Below are positions 44,139-54,840 of a stretch of DNA of 64,000 bases, in pieces. Origin of the DNA: Penium margaritaceum (Eukaryota > Streptophyta > Zygnematophyceae > Desmidiales > Peniaceae); assembly GCA_023375785.1 (NCBI GenBank), contig SZWC01001544.1, positions 99,540 through 163,539 on the forward strand, given 5' to 3'. The stretch's first letter is position 1, and each line of letters opens with the position of its first letter. The translations under genes were made by a program, and so were the position numbers. Below the pieces are notes generated by a model. It ran no database searches, had not been told where the DNA came from, and saw only the letters and a program-made list of their open reading frames with translations.

Positions 44139-45269
44139 CTAGTTATTTGTGGCTACAATGGCAAGGAGAGAGCGGATGGAGGGTATGTATACCACCTTTT
44201 GCATATTGACTTCCTTCTCATCAACGTTCATGTTGAACGTGATCACCTTGTCCCCTTCGCCCATGGCTTGGACAACGCCGACGTTTGCACACTTGATGCG
44301 CATGTCAGATTTGGCGATGGAGACAAATCCACCATTTTCTTTTGAGGAGTAGTGGTTGGTGCCCGAGTCAAGGGCGAATGCCCCGGGCCTAAGGAGCGCT
44401 GCCCCCTTCATGGGCAACCCTTCAGCCACAATGTTTATGAGCTCCTACTTCTCCTTCCCACTCTTGTTCCCACCTTTTTTCATGGGACTACGACAGTCCC
44501 TAGCCCATTACCCAGTCTTGCCACAGTTGTAACATTTGCCGGGCTTCTTTGAACTCTTCCCGCCATTGTTGCCTTTCCCTCCACTGCCACCGCTTCCGCT
44601 GCTGCCTTGACCAAAGCAGGAGCTTGCACCTTATCCAACAAAGCAGGAGGCATAGGCTGAAATGTTTGCCTCACTCCCACTGCATAGACTCGTTGCGGAC
44701 GTGTTTGGTGACAGCCTCATACCTCAGATATGCTTCCTTCCAGCCGCCAAATGCGGTGATAAAGGACCTCCAGCTGTCCGGCAACGCCATGAGAAGGATC
44801 ACGTCACGCATGTTGGAGTCGAGTTTCCATTCCATTTGTTGGAACTCTTGCAGCAAGTTGTCGAACGACTGCAGAAATGTGGGTATCCATTCTCCTTTCC
44901 TTACCCTCATCAACATCAACCTTTGGAAGATGAAGAGTCGGTTTGCTTGGGCGTTCGATTGATGGACCCGTGAGATTTTTGTGTAGGCCTCAGCAGCCAA
45001 TGTGCATCTTGTGATGTGGGAGTGTTGAGTCTCATTAACTGAAGTCACAAGTATGGCGAGAGCCATGTTGTTCTTCTCGTCCATGGCACAAGGTCAGTCA
45101 CATGCGTAGCCGCTGTCGCATCAGCGGGTGCTGCCTCGGTCCCTTTTAGGATGTCGAGGTAGCCACGCACGTTCATGACAATCTCAAACTGCCATTTCCA
45201 CAAGGGAAAACATTTCCTTGTGAACTTAGACATACCCATCTTGAGGGGGGCGTGTGCCAGATCTGCCAT
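44139..45269 (-). pseudogene. Element J gag and protease
   Basis: Gag starts near 45269 (HAPLKMGMSKFTRKCFPLWK, WQFEIVMNVRGYLDILKGTE), continues NNMALAILVTSVNETQHSHI, IFQRLMLMRVRKGEWIPTFL and LMALPDSWRSFITAFGG. A zinc-knuckle remnant lies near 44500-44545. Protease: GAFALDSGTNHYSSKENGGF near 44330-44400. Fossil. Confidence 0.88.
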
Positions 45270-45677
45270 TTTTGGCGGCTGCTCATCTTCTCTGCTTTGC
45301 TGCTACTCTCCTTCCTTGAGGCCGATGAGGCTTATGAGGCTACTTACTACAACCAAGGTCAATGGTACAGCTGGTTCCGTTGCATACCCCTCTCGCTGAT
45401 GATCGCCGCAGGTGGTGGTGCCATCGTGAGAAAAACAGACTCCGGATAGCTTTATCCCGTTGGGGTTTGAGTGTCTTTTCCAACATGGACAGAGTTATTC
45501 CCCATCCCCTAGTCCGCCACGTGCACGCACCGTACCTAAATAATCCGATGGAGCCAATGGAGCAGATGGAGCCGTCCGATCTTTGTGTCCCTGTTGTACC
45601 TTTACGCCCTACAAGACCACGCGTGAGTCGGTCTTGGAAACGTACCTTAGAACCAAAAGTGTGGGCCCATAACCCTT
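45270..45677 (-). promoter_or_regulatory. Element J leader and half-tRNA-Met primer-binding site
   Basis: GTGGGCCCATAACCC at 45661-45675 (plus strand) is identical to the anticodon arm of plant initiator tRNA-Met, so on the minus strand the site just after the 5' LTR is complementary to it. Drosophila copia uses the same internal site through a cleaved tRNA half. No TGGTATCAGAG-type site is present. Rest of the leader: no feature. Confidence 0.8.
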
Positions 45678-46613
45678 TGTGAATGTGCGGATAGCAACGG
45701 TCTAGAAATTGGGTCCCGACATGGGAGGCCGCCAACTGCTCTAGGTATTGCAACCAAGATAACACATCACCCTTGAACAAGGGATCCACAATTTAGGTTT
45801 GTTCAGTTTACAACCTCACAAAGTCCGCATGAAGGTCTTTATTGTCTACCCTTGGTTTGACACTCTGTAAGGAGTTTCAAAGGCAAGAACTGTAAATGGA
45901 TGTGTGCAGGGTACAGGCTTTTATGCTTGCAGAGCTTTGCTAATGCTTCTGCTCGCAGTGGCTCTGTAGAAGCCAACATAGTAAGTGTCATCCTCAAGGC
46001 GGGCTATAGTAAGCTTTCTAAAAGCTTCCTGTCCCATTTTGGGCCACCAAGANNNNNNNNNNNNNNNNNNNNGGGAGGCCGCCAACTGCTCTAGGTATTG
46101 CAACCAAGATAACACATCACCCTTGAACAAGGGATCCACAATTTAGGTTTGTTCAGTTTACAACCTCACAAAGTCCGCATGAAGGTCTTTATTGTCTACC
46201 CTTGGTTTGACACTCTGTAAGGAGTTTCAAAGGCAAGAACTGTAAATGGATGTGTGCAGGGTACAGGCTTTTATGCTTGCAGAGCTTTGCTAATGCTTCT
46301 GCTCGCAGTGGCTCTGTAGAAGCCAACATAGTAAGTGTCATCCTCAAGGCGGGCTATAGTAAGTTTTCTAAAAGCTTCCTGTCCCATTTTGGGCCACCAA
46401 GAAAACTACGGCCGTCATGGGGTTTGAACCCGCGACCCATGAGCTATGTTGTGTTTCCTATGTTGATCTCCAGGGGACACACCCATTATGAGCAGTGCAT
46501 TCCCGGCCTATCTTAGAACAGTCCAAGGGGACGTACTCCATAGAGCAATGCATGCCTTGTCTGTCCATGCAGCCAGCCAGCTAGCAAGTGGAAAAGGTGT
46601 ATATCATTCAACA
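45678..46613 (-). repeat. Element J 5' LTR, inflated by an assembly duplication
   Basis: Partner of 42160-42820. The span includes 20 N (46053-46072). The 330 bp before them (45723-46052) are repeated almost identically after them (46073-46402), so the true LTR is about 350 bp shorter. Confidence 0.85.
46053..46072. other. Assembly gap with duplicated flanks
   Basis: 20 N. Left flank 45723-46052 and right flank 46073-46402 are near-identical and in the same order, which is the pattern of two overlapping contig ends that were not merged. Confidence 0.9.
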
Positions 46614-46618
46614 CCAGA

Positions 46619-46950
46619 AAATAGACAAACTTTGTGGCAAGCTCCTAAACAACAGCAGGAAAGAAAAACCCGAAAGGCGTACATGCTCCTTGGTTGTCGG
46701 AATGACGAATCGAGAGAAGCACAAGGTACAAAAGCAGAAAATCTGCGCAACTCGATCATGTGCGAGCAAGGATGGCACTACTACAAAAATGTACATCGGG
46801 AGGTGGTCACCACGAAAACTCTGGAGAGCACGAAAGGGCGCCCGGTTGGTGCTAATGCTGTCAAATTTGCCTTTGAGTGTACTTGCATATCGCAAGCCTT
46901 GGCGACAAGTTCACAGGTCATCGTGACTCACACACCAACACTTCCCCATG
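46619..46950 (-). repeat. Element K 3' LTR, right part, and polypurine tract
   Basis: LTR end CACACACCAACA at 46940; in element direction CATGGGGAAG then TGTTGGTGTGTG. The left part of the LTR is taken to be 41984-42159, beyond element J. Confidence 0.7.
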
Positions 46951-48640
46951 GCCAGAAGACTCCATTCACCATAAGTGATTACCACACCAATGCACAAGGG
47001 GCACGAGACAAAGCCACACAGGAACAAAAAAGACATTGCCACCTAAAATGTACTCACGCACAAAGTGATGCCCAATGTTGATGTGCTTTGTGTGCATGTG
47101 ACACATGCCATCATGCTCCGCTATGCGACGAGTACTCTCATTGTCACATCGGATAGTCATGTAATGGATGGATTGGCGTAGCTACTACATTAGACGAAAC
47201 AACCAGATGCTTTCAAAGATCCCAACCCCCAATGCAACATACTCAACCTCAGTTGAGCTCCGCACTACACAACCCTACTTGATAATCTTCCACGAGGTAG
47301 TTGTACCTCCAACAAGGAAGATGTAGCTGGACCGGCTTCGCGCATCACGGTCATGGAACCAATTGCTGTCAGTGTATCCGTCAACAACACACGGCTACAC
47401 AAAAAAGCATAGGCCCAGGCATAGAGTAGACACAATACATCACACCATGCGCACAGTAGCCTCTAGATGGAGCTGACACAGATGCTATAAGAATTGGAAC
47501 AAGAAGTTCACAGCAAAGGTAGCATATGCATACGTTGTGCTCTCGAGGAACATCAGGGAGCCAATGACTCAAAGGTACATTGTGACATCATCAGGCTCCC
47601 CCAGACGATATGGGTCTTCTGACGTGAGAAGCCTCAGTCTATCTCTCCTCCAGTGTCAAAGTTGTGGATGTAGAGGAGACTGTGGCCAATAGGCCAGTAA
47701 AGTGGTCCTCCAACGTCCTGATGGAACTAGCATGATGCACATGCAGTGTGCGATGCTGGCAATCATGCTCAATCCCTGTTCTTAAGACGACACAAGCTGA
47801 ACCAAGATCCTTCATTCTGTACATACATTGGAGGAAATCCTTCACAGTCTGGAAAGCCTGCAGGTCGGGGGATGCAATGAAGAGGTCTTCCATGTAGAGC
47901 AGCGCAACGACAAAAGCGCACAAGAGGCACTCATGAATAGAGTTGGGTTTACTACGTTGCGGTGATGCCCGCCCCGCTCCATGGTAGCAAAGATCTCGAG
48001 GTTCCATCAATGCAGAGATTGTTCAAGGCCAAACGAGACCTTTTGGAGGTGCCAGACTCTGTCTGTGTTTTCCTTGAATCTTGGAGGCTGGACAAGATAG
48101 ATATCTTCCTTGAGGTTTTTGTACAAGAAAGCATGGTTGACATCCATCTGGTGGAGTTCCCAATCATGTTGGGCCACCTGACTCAACAACACTTTTGCAG
48201 TGGTATACTTGCTGATAGGAGGAAAGGTGGCATCAAGTTCCACGCCAGGCACTTGCGAGAATCTCTTAGCTTTGAGACGGGCCTTGTACTCATCCACTAA
48301 GCCATTGGGCATCTCTATCCTTTAAAATACCCAAAAAGGCCTAGGACCAGGCGGGAGCTTCACCTTCTCATAAACCTCGTGCGCCTCAATTACAGCAAGT
48401 TCCTCGCGCATAGCCTGCTCCCAGAATGGTACATCTATAACAAAGTGTGCTTGTTGCACTGTGTTTGGTTCAGGAACCCGTACCGTGGTGCCACTCGTAA
48501 CAAGTGCGGTGACAACTAAGGAACATGACAGAGACTGAGTAGAACCACCTATCGCAATGGCTCGGTTGAACTCGTCACGAACGAAAGAGTGTCCAAGTGC
48601 ACTATAAGGCTGTACCACAGTGCCGCCAGACCAAGAGCAT
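46951..48640 (-). pseudogene. Element K reverse transcriptase and RNase H
   Basis: RNase H: TIRCDNESTRRIAEHDGMCH, HTKHINIGHHFVREYI (47160-47000). RT: LVDEYKARLKAKRFSQVPGV, DATFPPISKYTTAKVLLSQV, LHQMDVNHAFLYKNLKEDIY (48290-48090), then CAFVVALLYMEDLFIASPDL (47930-47870). RT N-terminus with WEQAMREELAVIEAHEVYEK near 48400. Copia. Fossil, broken. Confidence 0.88.
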
Positions 48641-49065
48641 CAAGACCAGAGACAAGAGTAGAATGTGTGGGGTCAACAACACAACCGTGAAGTGGATAGA
48701 CTAACCGCAAGGGTCCACAGGGACCAACCAAGGCTGTGCGACTAGCAGGTTGGGCATAATGAGGTGCAGATTACAATGGTCTCAGACGACCACCTAGCGC
48801 ACAAACAAACGATGACAAGATCGGGGGCTACAAAGGTGCAACTGGATCTGCTCCCAATGGGACCACAACCGGTGACGTAAGCGATGATACAGACGCAACA
48901 TGAGATGATGTAGGCGATGACGCCGATGTGATAGGAGATAAAGCTGGCAAAATTATAGATACGATAGGAGATGACGCTAGCTATGATGTAGATGCAACAG
49001 GAGATGACACTGGCGATGATGTAGATGTGACAAGAGATAGTACTAGTGACAACGTAAAGGAGACA
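48641..49065 (-). repeat. Element K linker with a 33-bp tandem repeat
   Basis: 48871-49065 holds six units of 33 bp (48871, 48901, 48934, 48967, 49000, 49033; consensus close to GGAGATGACRCTGGCGATGA then TGTAGATGYRACA). One minus-strand frame reads as Ser/Thr/Pro-rich repeats (VTSTSSPVSSP), the style of Copia integrase-RT linkers, so it probably was coding linker. Confidence 0.75.
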
Positions 49066-49552
49066 GGAAAAAAATATATAAAAAAGAAGAGAGGAAATGA
49101 AATAGAACAATAGAAGAACAGGAGACCGGGACGAAAGCGCATCCAGGTTCACCCAAGATGGATGTTGGTGCACAAAGGGAGTGGCTTTCTTGTGAGGATT
49201 CAAGTTTTATGACCTGTGTATATCCCGCCCGTAAACTTTGGTATGACGGGGATGACGGGGCCTGGTGGGCTAACTGCCAGTCCCTAGTGCATAAGCTCTC
49301 AGTGGGACTCATTTTACTCTCTCTTGTGTTTTGTAGCTTATGCGTTTCAGACTTGACCAACGCTTGGTGCTACCATTCTCTTGCTCACCACCAGAACTCG
49401 TGTACTGTCTAGCATGGGTTGGCATGCCCTACAATAATATCAACAATGGCAAGCAACTCCACGGCCACAAAATCGTGATGCCGTGAGGGCGAGGTTCATG
49501 GCCTCTAGCCCTCGCCNGACTAAGGAAAAGGGGAGGGAGTGAGATATTGGAA

Positions 49553-49623
<71 letters not shown>

Positions 49624-49954
49624 GATTTGGAGAGAGAGACATAAGCATTGATTGGAGCATTGATTGGATGGTGGAGAATGGGGGTCCATTTTTGTTTGTT
49701 TGTTTGTTTGTTGTTTTTTTTTTTTTTTGCGTTATATACGGGAACAACGTACTGACAACAAGAGTGGAGATTAGAGTCATATAGGTAAGCATGGGAACCA
49801 GGCACAAGTTTTTTTTTTTTTTTTGGCCGGAACAAAAAGAGAGGAAATCATGAACCCCTTACCAAAAAGTGGACGGTTTGGTTCGTCAACCCCAGAAGAT
49901 AGATAACCTGTGTACGACTTGCTCAAAAGGTCGGTAAAATTGAATCGGCCCCTT
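49066..49954. other. Gene-free stretch with GA microsatellite and T runs
   Basis: No gene or element part recognised. 49556-49620 is a GA microsatellite, 49689-49728 is a TTTG/T-rich run, and 49808-49823 is a T run. A short inverted repeat GGCGAGG/CCTCGCC lies near 49487-49516, interrupted by an undetermined base at 49517. Confidence 0.6.
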
Positions 49955-50220
49955 TTGTAGAAGTATAGCGCCGTGAAGAATTCAATCGAATAGTATCGAA
50001 ACATCAATACGGTCCACAACACTTTTGTTGACCCTTCTGGAAATTGGTCGAATGTGTCAGAATCGTCAGATCGGAACACCGGAGGTCAGGGCAGGTGGCC
50101 AATATGCCCTTGGCCAAACGGCATAAGAATCAAGAGCTCGATGTGCGGTGGGCCATGAATTTTATGACAGAAATACCCAGGTGCAGGGTTTAGGGACTCG
50201 TATACATCTGAGATGTAACA

Positions 50221-50263
50221 CTCTTCCCTCTTTTAGCCGCGACATCCTGACGATGTCGCGGCT
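50221..50263 (-). promoter_or_regulatory. G1 polypurine tract and perfect 12-bp hairpin
   Basis: In element direction AAAAGAGGGAAGAG precedes the LTR start TGTTACATC. Beside it AGCCGCGACATC (50235-50246) pairs perfectly with GATGTCGCGGCT (50252-50263) around a 5-nt loop. Confidence 0.88.
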
Positions 50264-50990
50264 GACGTGTTAGTACACGTATGTCGGTGATGCCTGTAGT
50301 AGTCGTCGAACAGATAATCCACATCTGGAAGGTTATCGTAGGACTCCCAGCTGTTGTGCGTGGCTTCGTAGCCGTGCCACTAGACCACATACTTGCTGCA
50401 TAGCTACTTGCATCTTCGCCAGGGTCTGTTTTTTTTCTTTCCTAGATGTTAGAGAAGTCCCAGTGGTGGATGTCTACCATAGAAACATTACGCTAGCTTT
50501 GGAGTCCTGTCCTTGTGGCAGGAAGTTTTCCGTAAACTACCTCAAACAGAATTTCACCTGTTGCAATGGAGGTTGCAGGATTGAATGCGAGTCTGGCAGT
50601 CGACAATATTGTTGTCCAATCAGTGTCTTGTGGTATGCATAAAGAAAGGAGGAGTTGTTTGAGCACATGATTGGTTCACTTGATTTGGCCATTGGTTTGT
50701 GGATGGAACAACGCACACAGCTGGATCCGATTGTCATAACTCATCACCAGTTCATGCCAAAAACAACTAGTGAAGCCGCCGTCTCTGTCTCTGATGATGG
50801 TATGTGGCATGTTGTGTAGCCGTACAATCTGATGCAGAAACGATTCCACTATTCTTTCTATGGTGACAGTGGTCGTCATCGGAATGAAGTGTGAAACTTT
50901 GAAAAATCAGTCTACCACCACGAGGATGGCACCATAGCCCTCTCAAGTGATAGGCAACCCAGTCATGAAGTGGTGGCATCATATCCTCCA
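50264..50990 (-). pseudogene. G1 integrase end and chromodomain
   Basis: Chromodomain words WHGYEATHNSWESYDNLPDV near 50300-50390 on the minus strand. Integrase core with RLHNMPHTIIRDRDGGFTSC and HPQTNGQIK (50676-50850). No RT, protease or capsid was recognised. Fossil. Confidence 0.82.
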
Positions 50991-51170
50991 TTGTTGGAGC
51001 CTTTGCTGGTCACTGCTACTCGTCATTGGGTGCGCTTGCCCGTTCACCTTTGTGATTGAGGGATATGTTAAATTCTGAACTGTGGAGATGCATTGAAGAT
51101 TTGTGTGAAGTTGTTTCCTTGTATTTAATGTGTCGGCCATTTCTCTAGTGTTGCTGCACTTCGATACCAA

Positions 51171-51715
51171 GTGTTGTACTGAACGGAATGTGGATAGTTC
51201 ACATGGATGAGGTGTGGAGTAAAAGACCATTCGAGGGGTTGGGAGATATTGATAATTTATGTTTAGCAGTAAGCTTACTTAAATGACAAGTGTTGAACAA
51301 ACCAAGCGCACATATACCATAGCAAGAAGGCATATGAGGTACAGGTTGAGTCTTGGACGCTCCGCTCGCTTGAGCGGAGCGACACGTGCAACACCGCGTC
51401 ATGGTTGGTCACTTCAAGAAACTACATCAAGAAGTCAGGGGTGTTTTCGAACGTTAAAGCACCGTTTAATAAAAGTCTAGCATCGTTAATGTGTTGACCA
51501 AATAGTGTTGAAACAATGATGCGGTTTGTAATACTTCTTTTTACCTTTTGGGAAAGCTGTCAAATATGTGAGAAGCTTTGGAACTAGAATACCGAAGGTC
51601 CAAGAAGGTGACCAAAATACCCTCGTCTGAGGTGGATCTGCAGTGGGCCATGAATTTAAGGAAAACAATGCCCATTCACAGTGTTTAGGGACTCGTGTGT
51701 GTATGGGACGTAACA
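51171..51715 (-). repeat. G1 5' LTR and primer-site remnant
   Basis: From TGTTGTACTGAACGG to GGACGTAACA. CGATACCA just before it (51161-51168) is a remnant of the TGGTATC primer site on the minus strand. Confidence 0.78.
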
Positions 51716-52216
51716 TGAGGTGCGGAGCACAAGATGATTCAAGGAACTGGGACAGCTGGATAATTCATAATTAGCAGAAGTAAATTTTAATGAGAAATGT
51801 TGGATACATCAAGCACATATACATAACAGCGACAAACATAACGAGGTATTGGGTCTTGGGTGGTCTGCGGGGAGGTTGAGAATGTTTACATGCAGTTTCA
51901 TAAAGGTCCAGTGCCGTCAAGAAGTTGACTGAAGAGTATCGATACGGTTCATGACCCTGTCATGAACCATATCGAATACGTCAAAACCAGTGTTGACTAC
52001 TGTTGACTGATTGAACCGTATCAACTACTGTTGACGTTTCTAGAAAGCGGTCAAATATGTCAAAACCTTTGAGAGAGGAGAACTCATGGTCTGAGCAGGA
52101 GGCCAAAACGACCTTGGCGTAAAAATCCTAAGGTCGACATGCGGTGGGCTAGGGATGGAATGTAAAAAATGCCAACTCGCAGGATTTATGGACTCGTGTA
52201 TGTCTGGGACAAAACA
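51716..52216 (-). repeat. Element H 3' LTR with an inverted repeat
   Basis: Aligns with the G1 and D LTRs and ends GGGACAAAACA. 51941-51955 (GATACGGTTCATGAC) and 51959-51973 (GTCATGAACCATATC) form a 15-bp hairpin with one mismatch and a 3-nt loop, which is not present in the related LTRs. Confidence 0.75.
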
Positions 52217-53560
52217 CTTCTCACCTTTTAACCGAAACATCCCAAAACATTTGCATAAGTAGGTCGGTGACGCCTGTAGTAGCCATTGATTAGATGAACA
52301 AAGTCTTGAAGGTTGTTGTAAGGCTCCTAGCTATTCTGCATGGCAGCGTAGCCATGCCACTTGACCAGATACTCGGTTATGTTTCAGCCATGTCCATGTC
52401 TGCGAGTATTTGATCACATACTCCATGTCTTAGTCCACTTGGATCGGAGATGGGGGTGTGACATTTCTATTGTAGAACCTTTTGTAGGAGCCCCTGTGGT
52501 GTTTGAGCTTGCTGATGCAAAAGCCCAGACTAATAGTGAGTTTGTCAGGAAGGCGAAGTCAAGCGACGACCGGGATTTGCTTTGCAGGGTCTCAATGAAG
52601 CCTAACCATTGGGGTGTCAGCTTTGTGAAGTATTTTTTACGTAACTTGATGTTCTCTAACCTGAGTACAACACGATTGCTTATGTTGAATGTATCATTGC
52701 TACGACGCGAGTCTCCTGCTCATTTCATCGCCGCTTGCATCTTTGCAAGGGTCTAGCATGTCTCTTTCTAGACACTCAAAAAGTCCTGGTGATGAATGTC
52801 AACCACGGAAATATTACTTTGGCGCAAAAGTACTGCCGGTGTGGCTAGAATTCTTTTGTTTTCCACTTCAAATGGTATTTTACCCGTTACAGTGGAAGTC
52901 ACCAAGTTGTATGCGATTTTGATGGTTTGTAGTTTTGTTGCCTGGTCAGATCCATAGTAAATAAAGTGCAAATGTGCTATTTGAGCATTGGATTTTTCCT
53001 CTCTATTTTCCCGTCGGTCTCAGGGTAAGCAGTGGTTGGTAATGGATACGAGTACCGTAACGCATCAAAGTTTTGTGCCAAAGATAACTATTAAAGCAGT
53101 AGTCCTTGTTGTTGATGATAATGAATGGCACTCTGTGTCACCACATGATTGGATCTAGAAACAGTTGTGTTGTTCATTTGGCGGTGATGGTGGTCCTCGT
53201 TGAAATAAAGTGCAACATTTGTGAAAAGCTGACCACTACCACAAGGATGGTGTCATACCCTTATGGAGTGGTGGATAATCCTATGTCAAAGCATCCTCTG
53301 ATGTCCATCCATGGCTCTATTGGAACATGGTTGGAGCAATCCCAGTGACCTCATGCGGCAAAATTTTTACCATTGATAGGTGTTGCACTCCAGTATGTTT
53401 CCACATAGGTCTACATGTGGTCCACCCAACAGTACTTTACTGTCTTCTTGAACATCTTATCTTCCCTGAAGGGTCCACCTAGACCAGTGTTGTGGCACTC
53501 CTCTAGTATCATGTGTCATAGTTTCTCATTTGGTGGTACACCGACCTGGCGAGTGAATCA
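52217..53560 (-). pseudogene. Element H chromodomain and integrase
   Basis: Chromodomain words EYLVKWHGYAAMQNS near 52320-52375. Integrase C-terminal and core blocks follow the order of C (complement of a YHPQTDG-like block near 53010-53050 and of a VVDRFSK-like block near 53200-53270). Decayed; recognised mainly by nucleotide similarity to C and D. Confidence 0.75.
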
Positions 53561-54840
53561 TTGCTGTCGGTAGGGAGCATCAAACCAAAACTTGGTTTCA
53601 TTGTACACGTAAAGCTCCTCATAAGCCTTTGCAAACAATCTCACAAGCTACATGTCACCTCAACAAGAAACATGCCGATCTTGGTCATTCACTTTGGTCA
53701 CCAACATAAAGCATCCGAACGATTTTTTCCAGGTTGGTACTCGATGTTGTAATAAAAGATGGAGTGAAGGAACTCCATCCATCTACTTTTCGACGGCTCA
53801 GATTTGGCTGAGTCTTGAGATGTTTGAGAGCCGGTCAGTGCAGACGAGTCATCGTTGGAAATCCAAGTAGAACTGCCACGTCTTGAATTCACTTGCAACC
53901 TCTAGCATATCTTTCTCGTATACCACGTAATTCAATTCTGACCTGTGTTGTTTTGGCAACGTATCCGCAACTGGTTGTTCCCCACCACTGTCGTCTTAGA
54001 GGAGTGTGGGCTGGATTGCGCAATTGGACGAGTTGATGACCATGAGACATGACAGTCCACCAATGGATGTGCTAATCAAAAGTCTAGTTTCAAGGTTGGA
54101 GCATTTCGTATGGAATACTTCCTAATGCTTCTTGTTTACTACCCCTTCCTATTCTAGTCAATAGTTTTACGAGTGAGACGGGAGAGAGGTGCTGAAACTT
54201 GCATTGTCCTTTACAAATCAGCGGTAGTAGTTGTAGAAGCCTAAGAATGCCTGGGTGTCCCGACCATCGGTCAGCATTGGCCAATCTGTAGCCATCTCTA
54301 CTTTTCTTGGGTCAATGATGATCCTTCCGTTGCCGATAATGTGGTCCAAAAACCTGATCAAACGGTGAACGAAGTCACACTTTGAGAAATTTCCAGAGAG
54401 TATCTCTGTTTGTAAAACTTTAAGAAGTATCCAGAGATGTCCATGGTGCTCCTCCGGGGTTTGACTGTACACCAGGATGTCCTCAAGGTATAGGACAAAA
54501 AAGACATCGATGTACGGCCATAACATGTTATTCAAAGCTGCCATGAATGTGGCGGGGGTGTTTTTGAGTCCAAACGGCATAACCGTAGACTCAAAATGCA
54601 TATATCTGGTGTGGAACGTTGTCTTCTCGATGTGCTTATCATGTATCTGGATCTGATGATAGTCATTGAGTAGGCTAATTCATGTGAAAATTATCATCCC
54701 ATGTAAAATGTTCATCTGCTCGCAGGGGTAGTGGTTCTTGGTGGTGATGTCATTCAATGCCTTGTGGTCCACACACATCCGCATGTTGTAGTTTTTTTAG
54801 TTACAAAAGATACTGGTGTGGCGTAGGGTAACATGGATGA
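53561..54840 (-). pseudogene. Element H reverse transcriptase and RNase H
   Basis: RNase H-link: SKSRWMEFLHSIFYYNIEYQ with PGKNRSDAL (53698-53800). RT: FESTVMPFGLKNTPATFMAA, LNNMLWPYIDVFFVLYLEDI with LVYSQTPEEHHGHLWILLKV (54430-54600), then FLDHIIGNGRIIIDPRKVE and DTQAFLGFYNYYR (54218-54370). Gypsy. Fossil. Confidence 0.9.

Larger units (their letters stand above)
42160..46613 (-). mobile_element. Element J: Copia element with half-tRNA primer site
   Basis: Minus-strand Copia. 3' LTR 42160-42820, 5' LTR 45678-46613, both starting TGTCAATG/TGTGAATG. Flanks CCGGA (42155-42159) and CCAGA (46614-46618) are a near-perfect target duplication in the K LTR. Parts: gag, protease, RT, RNase H and polypurine tract; integrase was not recognised, so it is shorter inside than its sister L. 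The primer site matches the anticodon arm of initiator tRNA-Met. Broken. Confidence 0.87.
41984..49065 (-). mobile_element. Element K: Copia remnant, LTR split by J
   Basis: Minus-strand Copia with 3' LTR in two pieces (about 41984-42159 and 46619-46940), polypurine tract (CATGGGGAAG, 46941-46950), RNase H, RT and a repetitive integrase-RT linker. No integrase, gag or 5' LTR was recognised to the right. The left boundary is inferred from the end of Gypsy LTR homology. Broken. Confidence 0.7.
49955..51715 (-). mobile_element. Element G1: reduced Gypsy chromovirus
   Basis: Minus strand. Partial 3' LTR (49955-50220), polypurine tract, perfect hairpin, chromodomain, integrase, then leader-like sequence with a primer-site remnant and a 5' LTR (51171-51715). 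Only the ends of the coding region remain, so it is a much shortened relative of C, D and H. Family shown by LTR ends and by the chromodomain words. Confidence 0.78.

Noticed and set aside
41519-50220. 41519-41983 and 49955-50220 as two halves of one Gypsy LTR split by K and J
   Set aside because: The two pieces overlap in content by about 100 bp, so they come from different LTRs.
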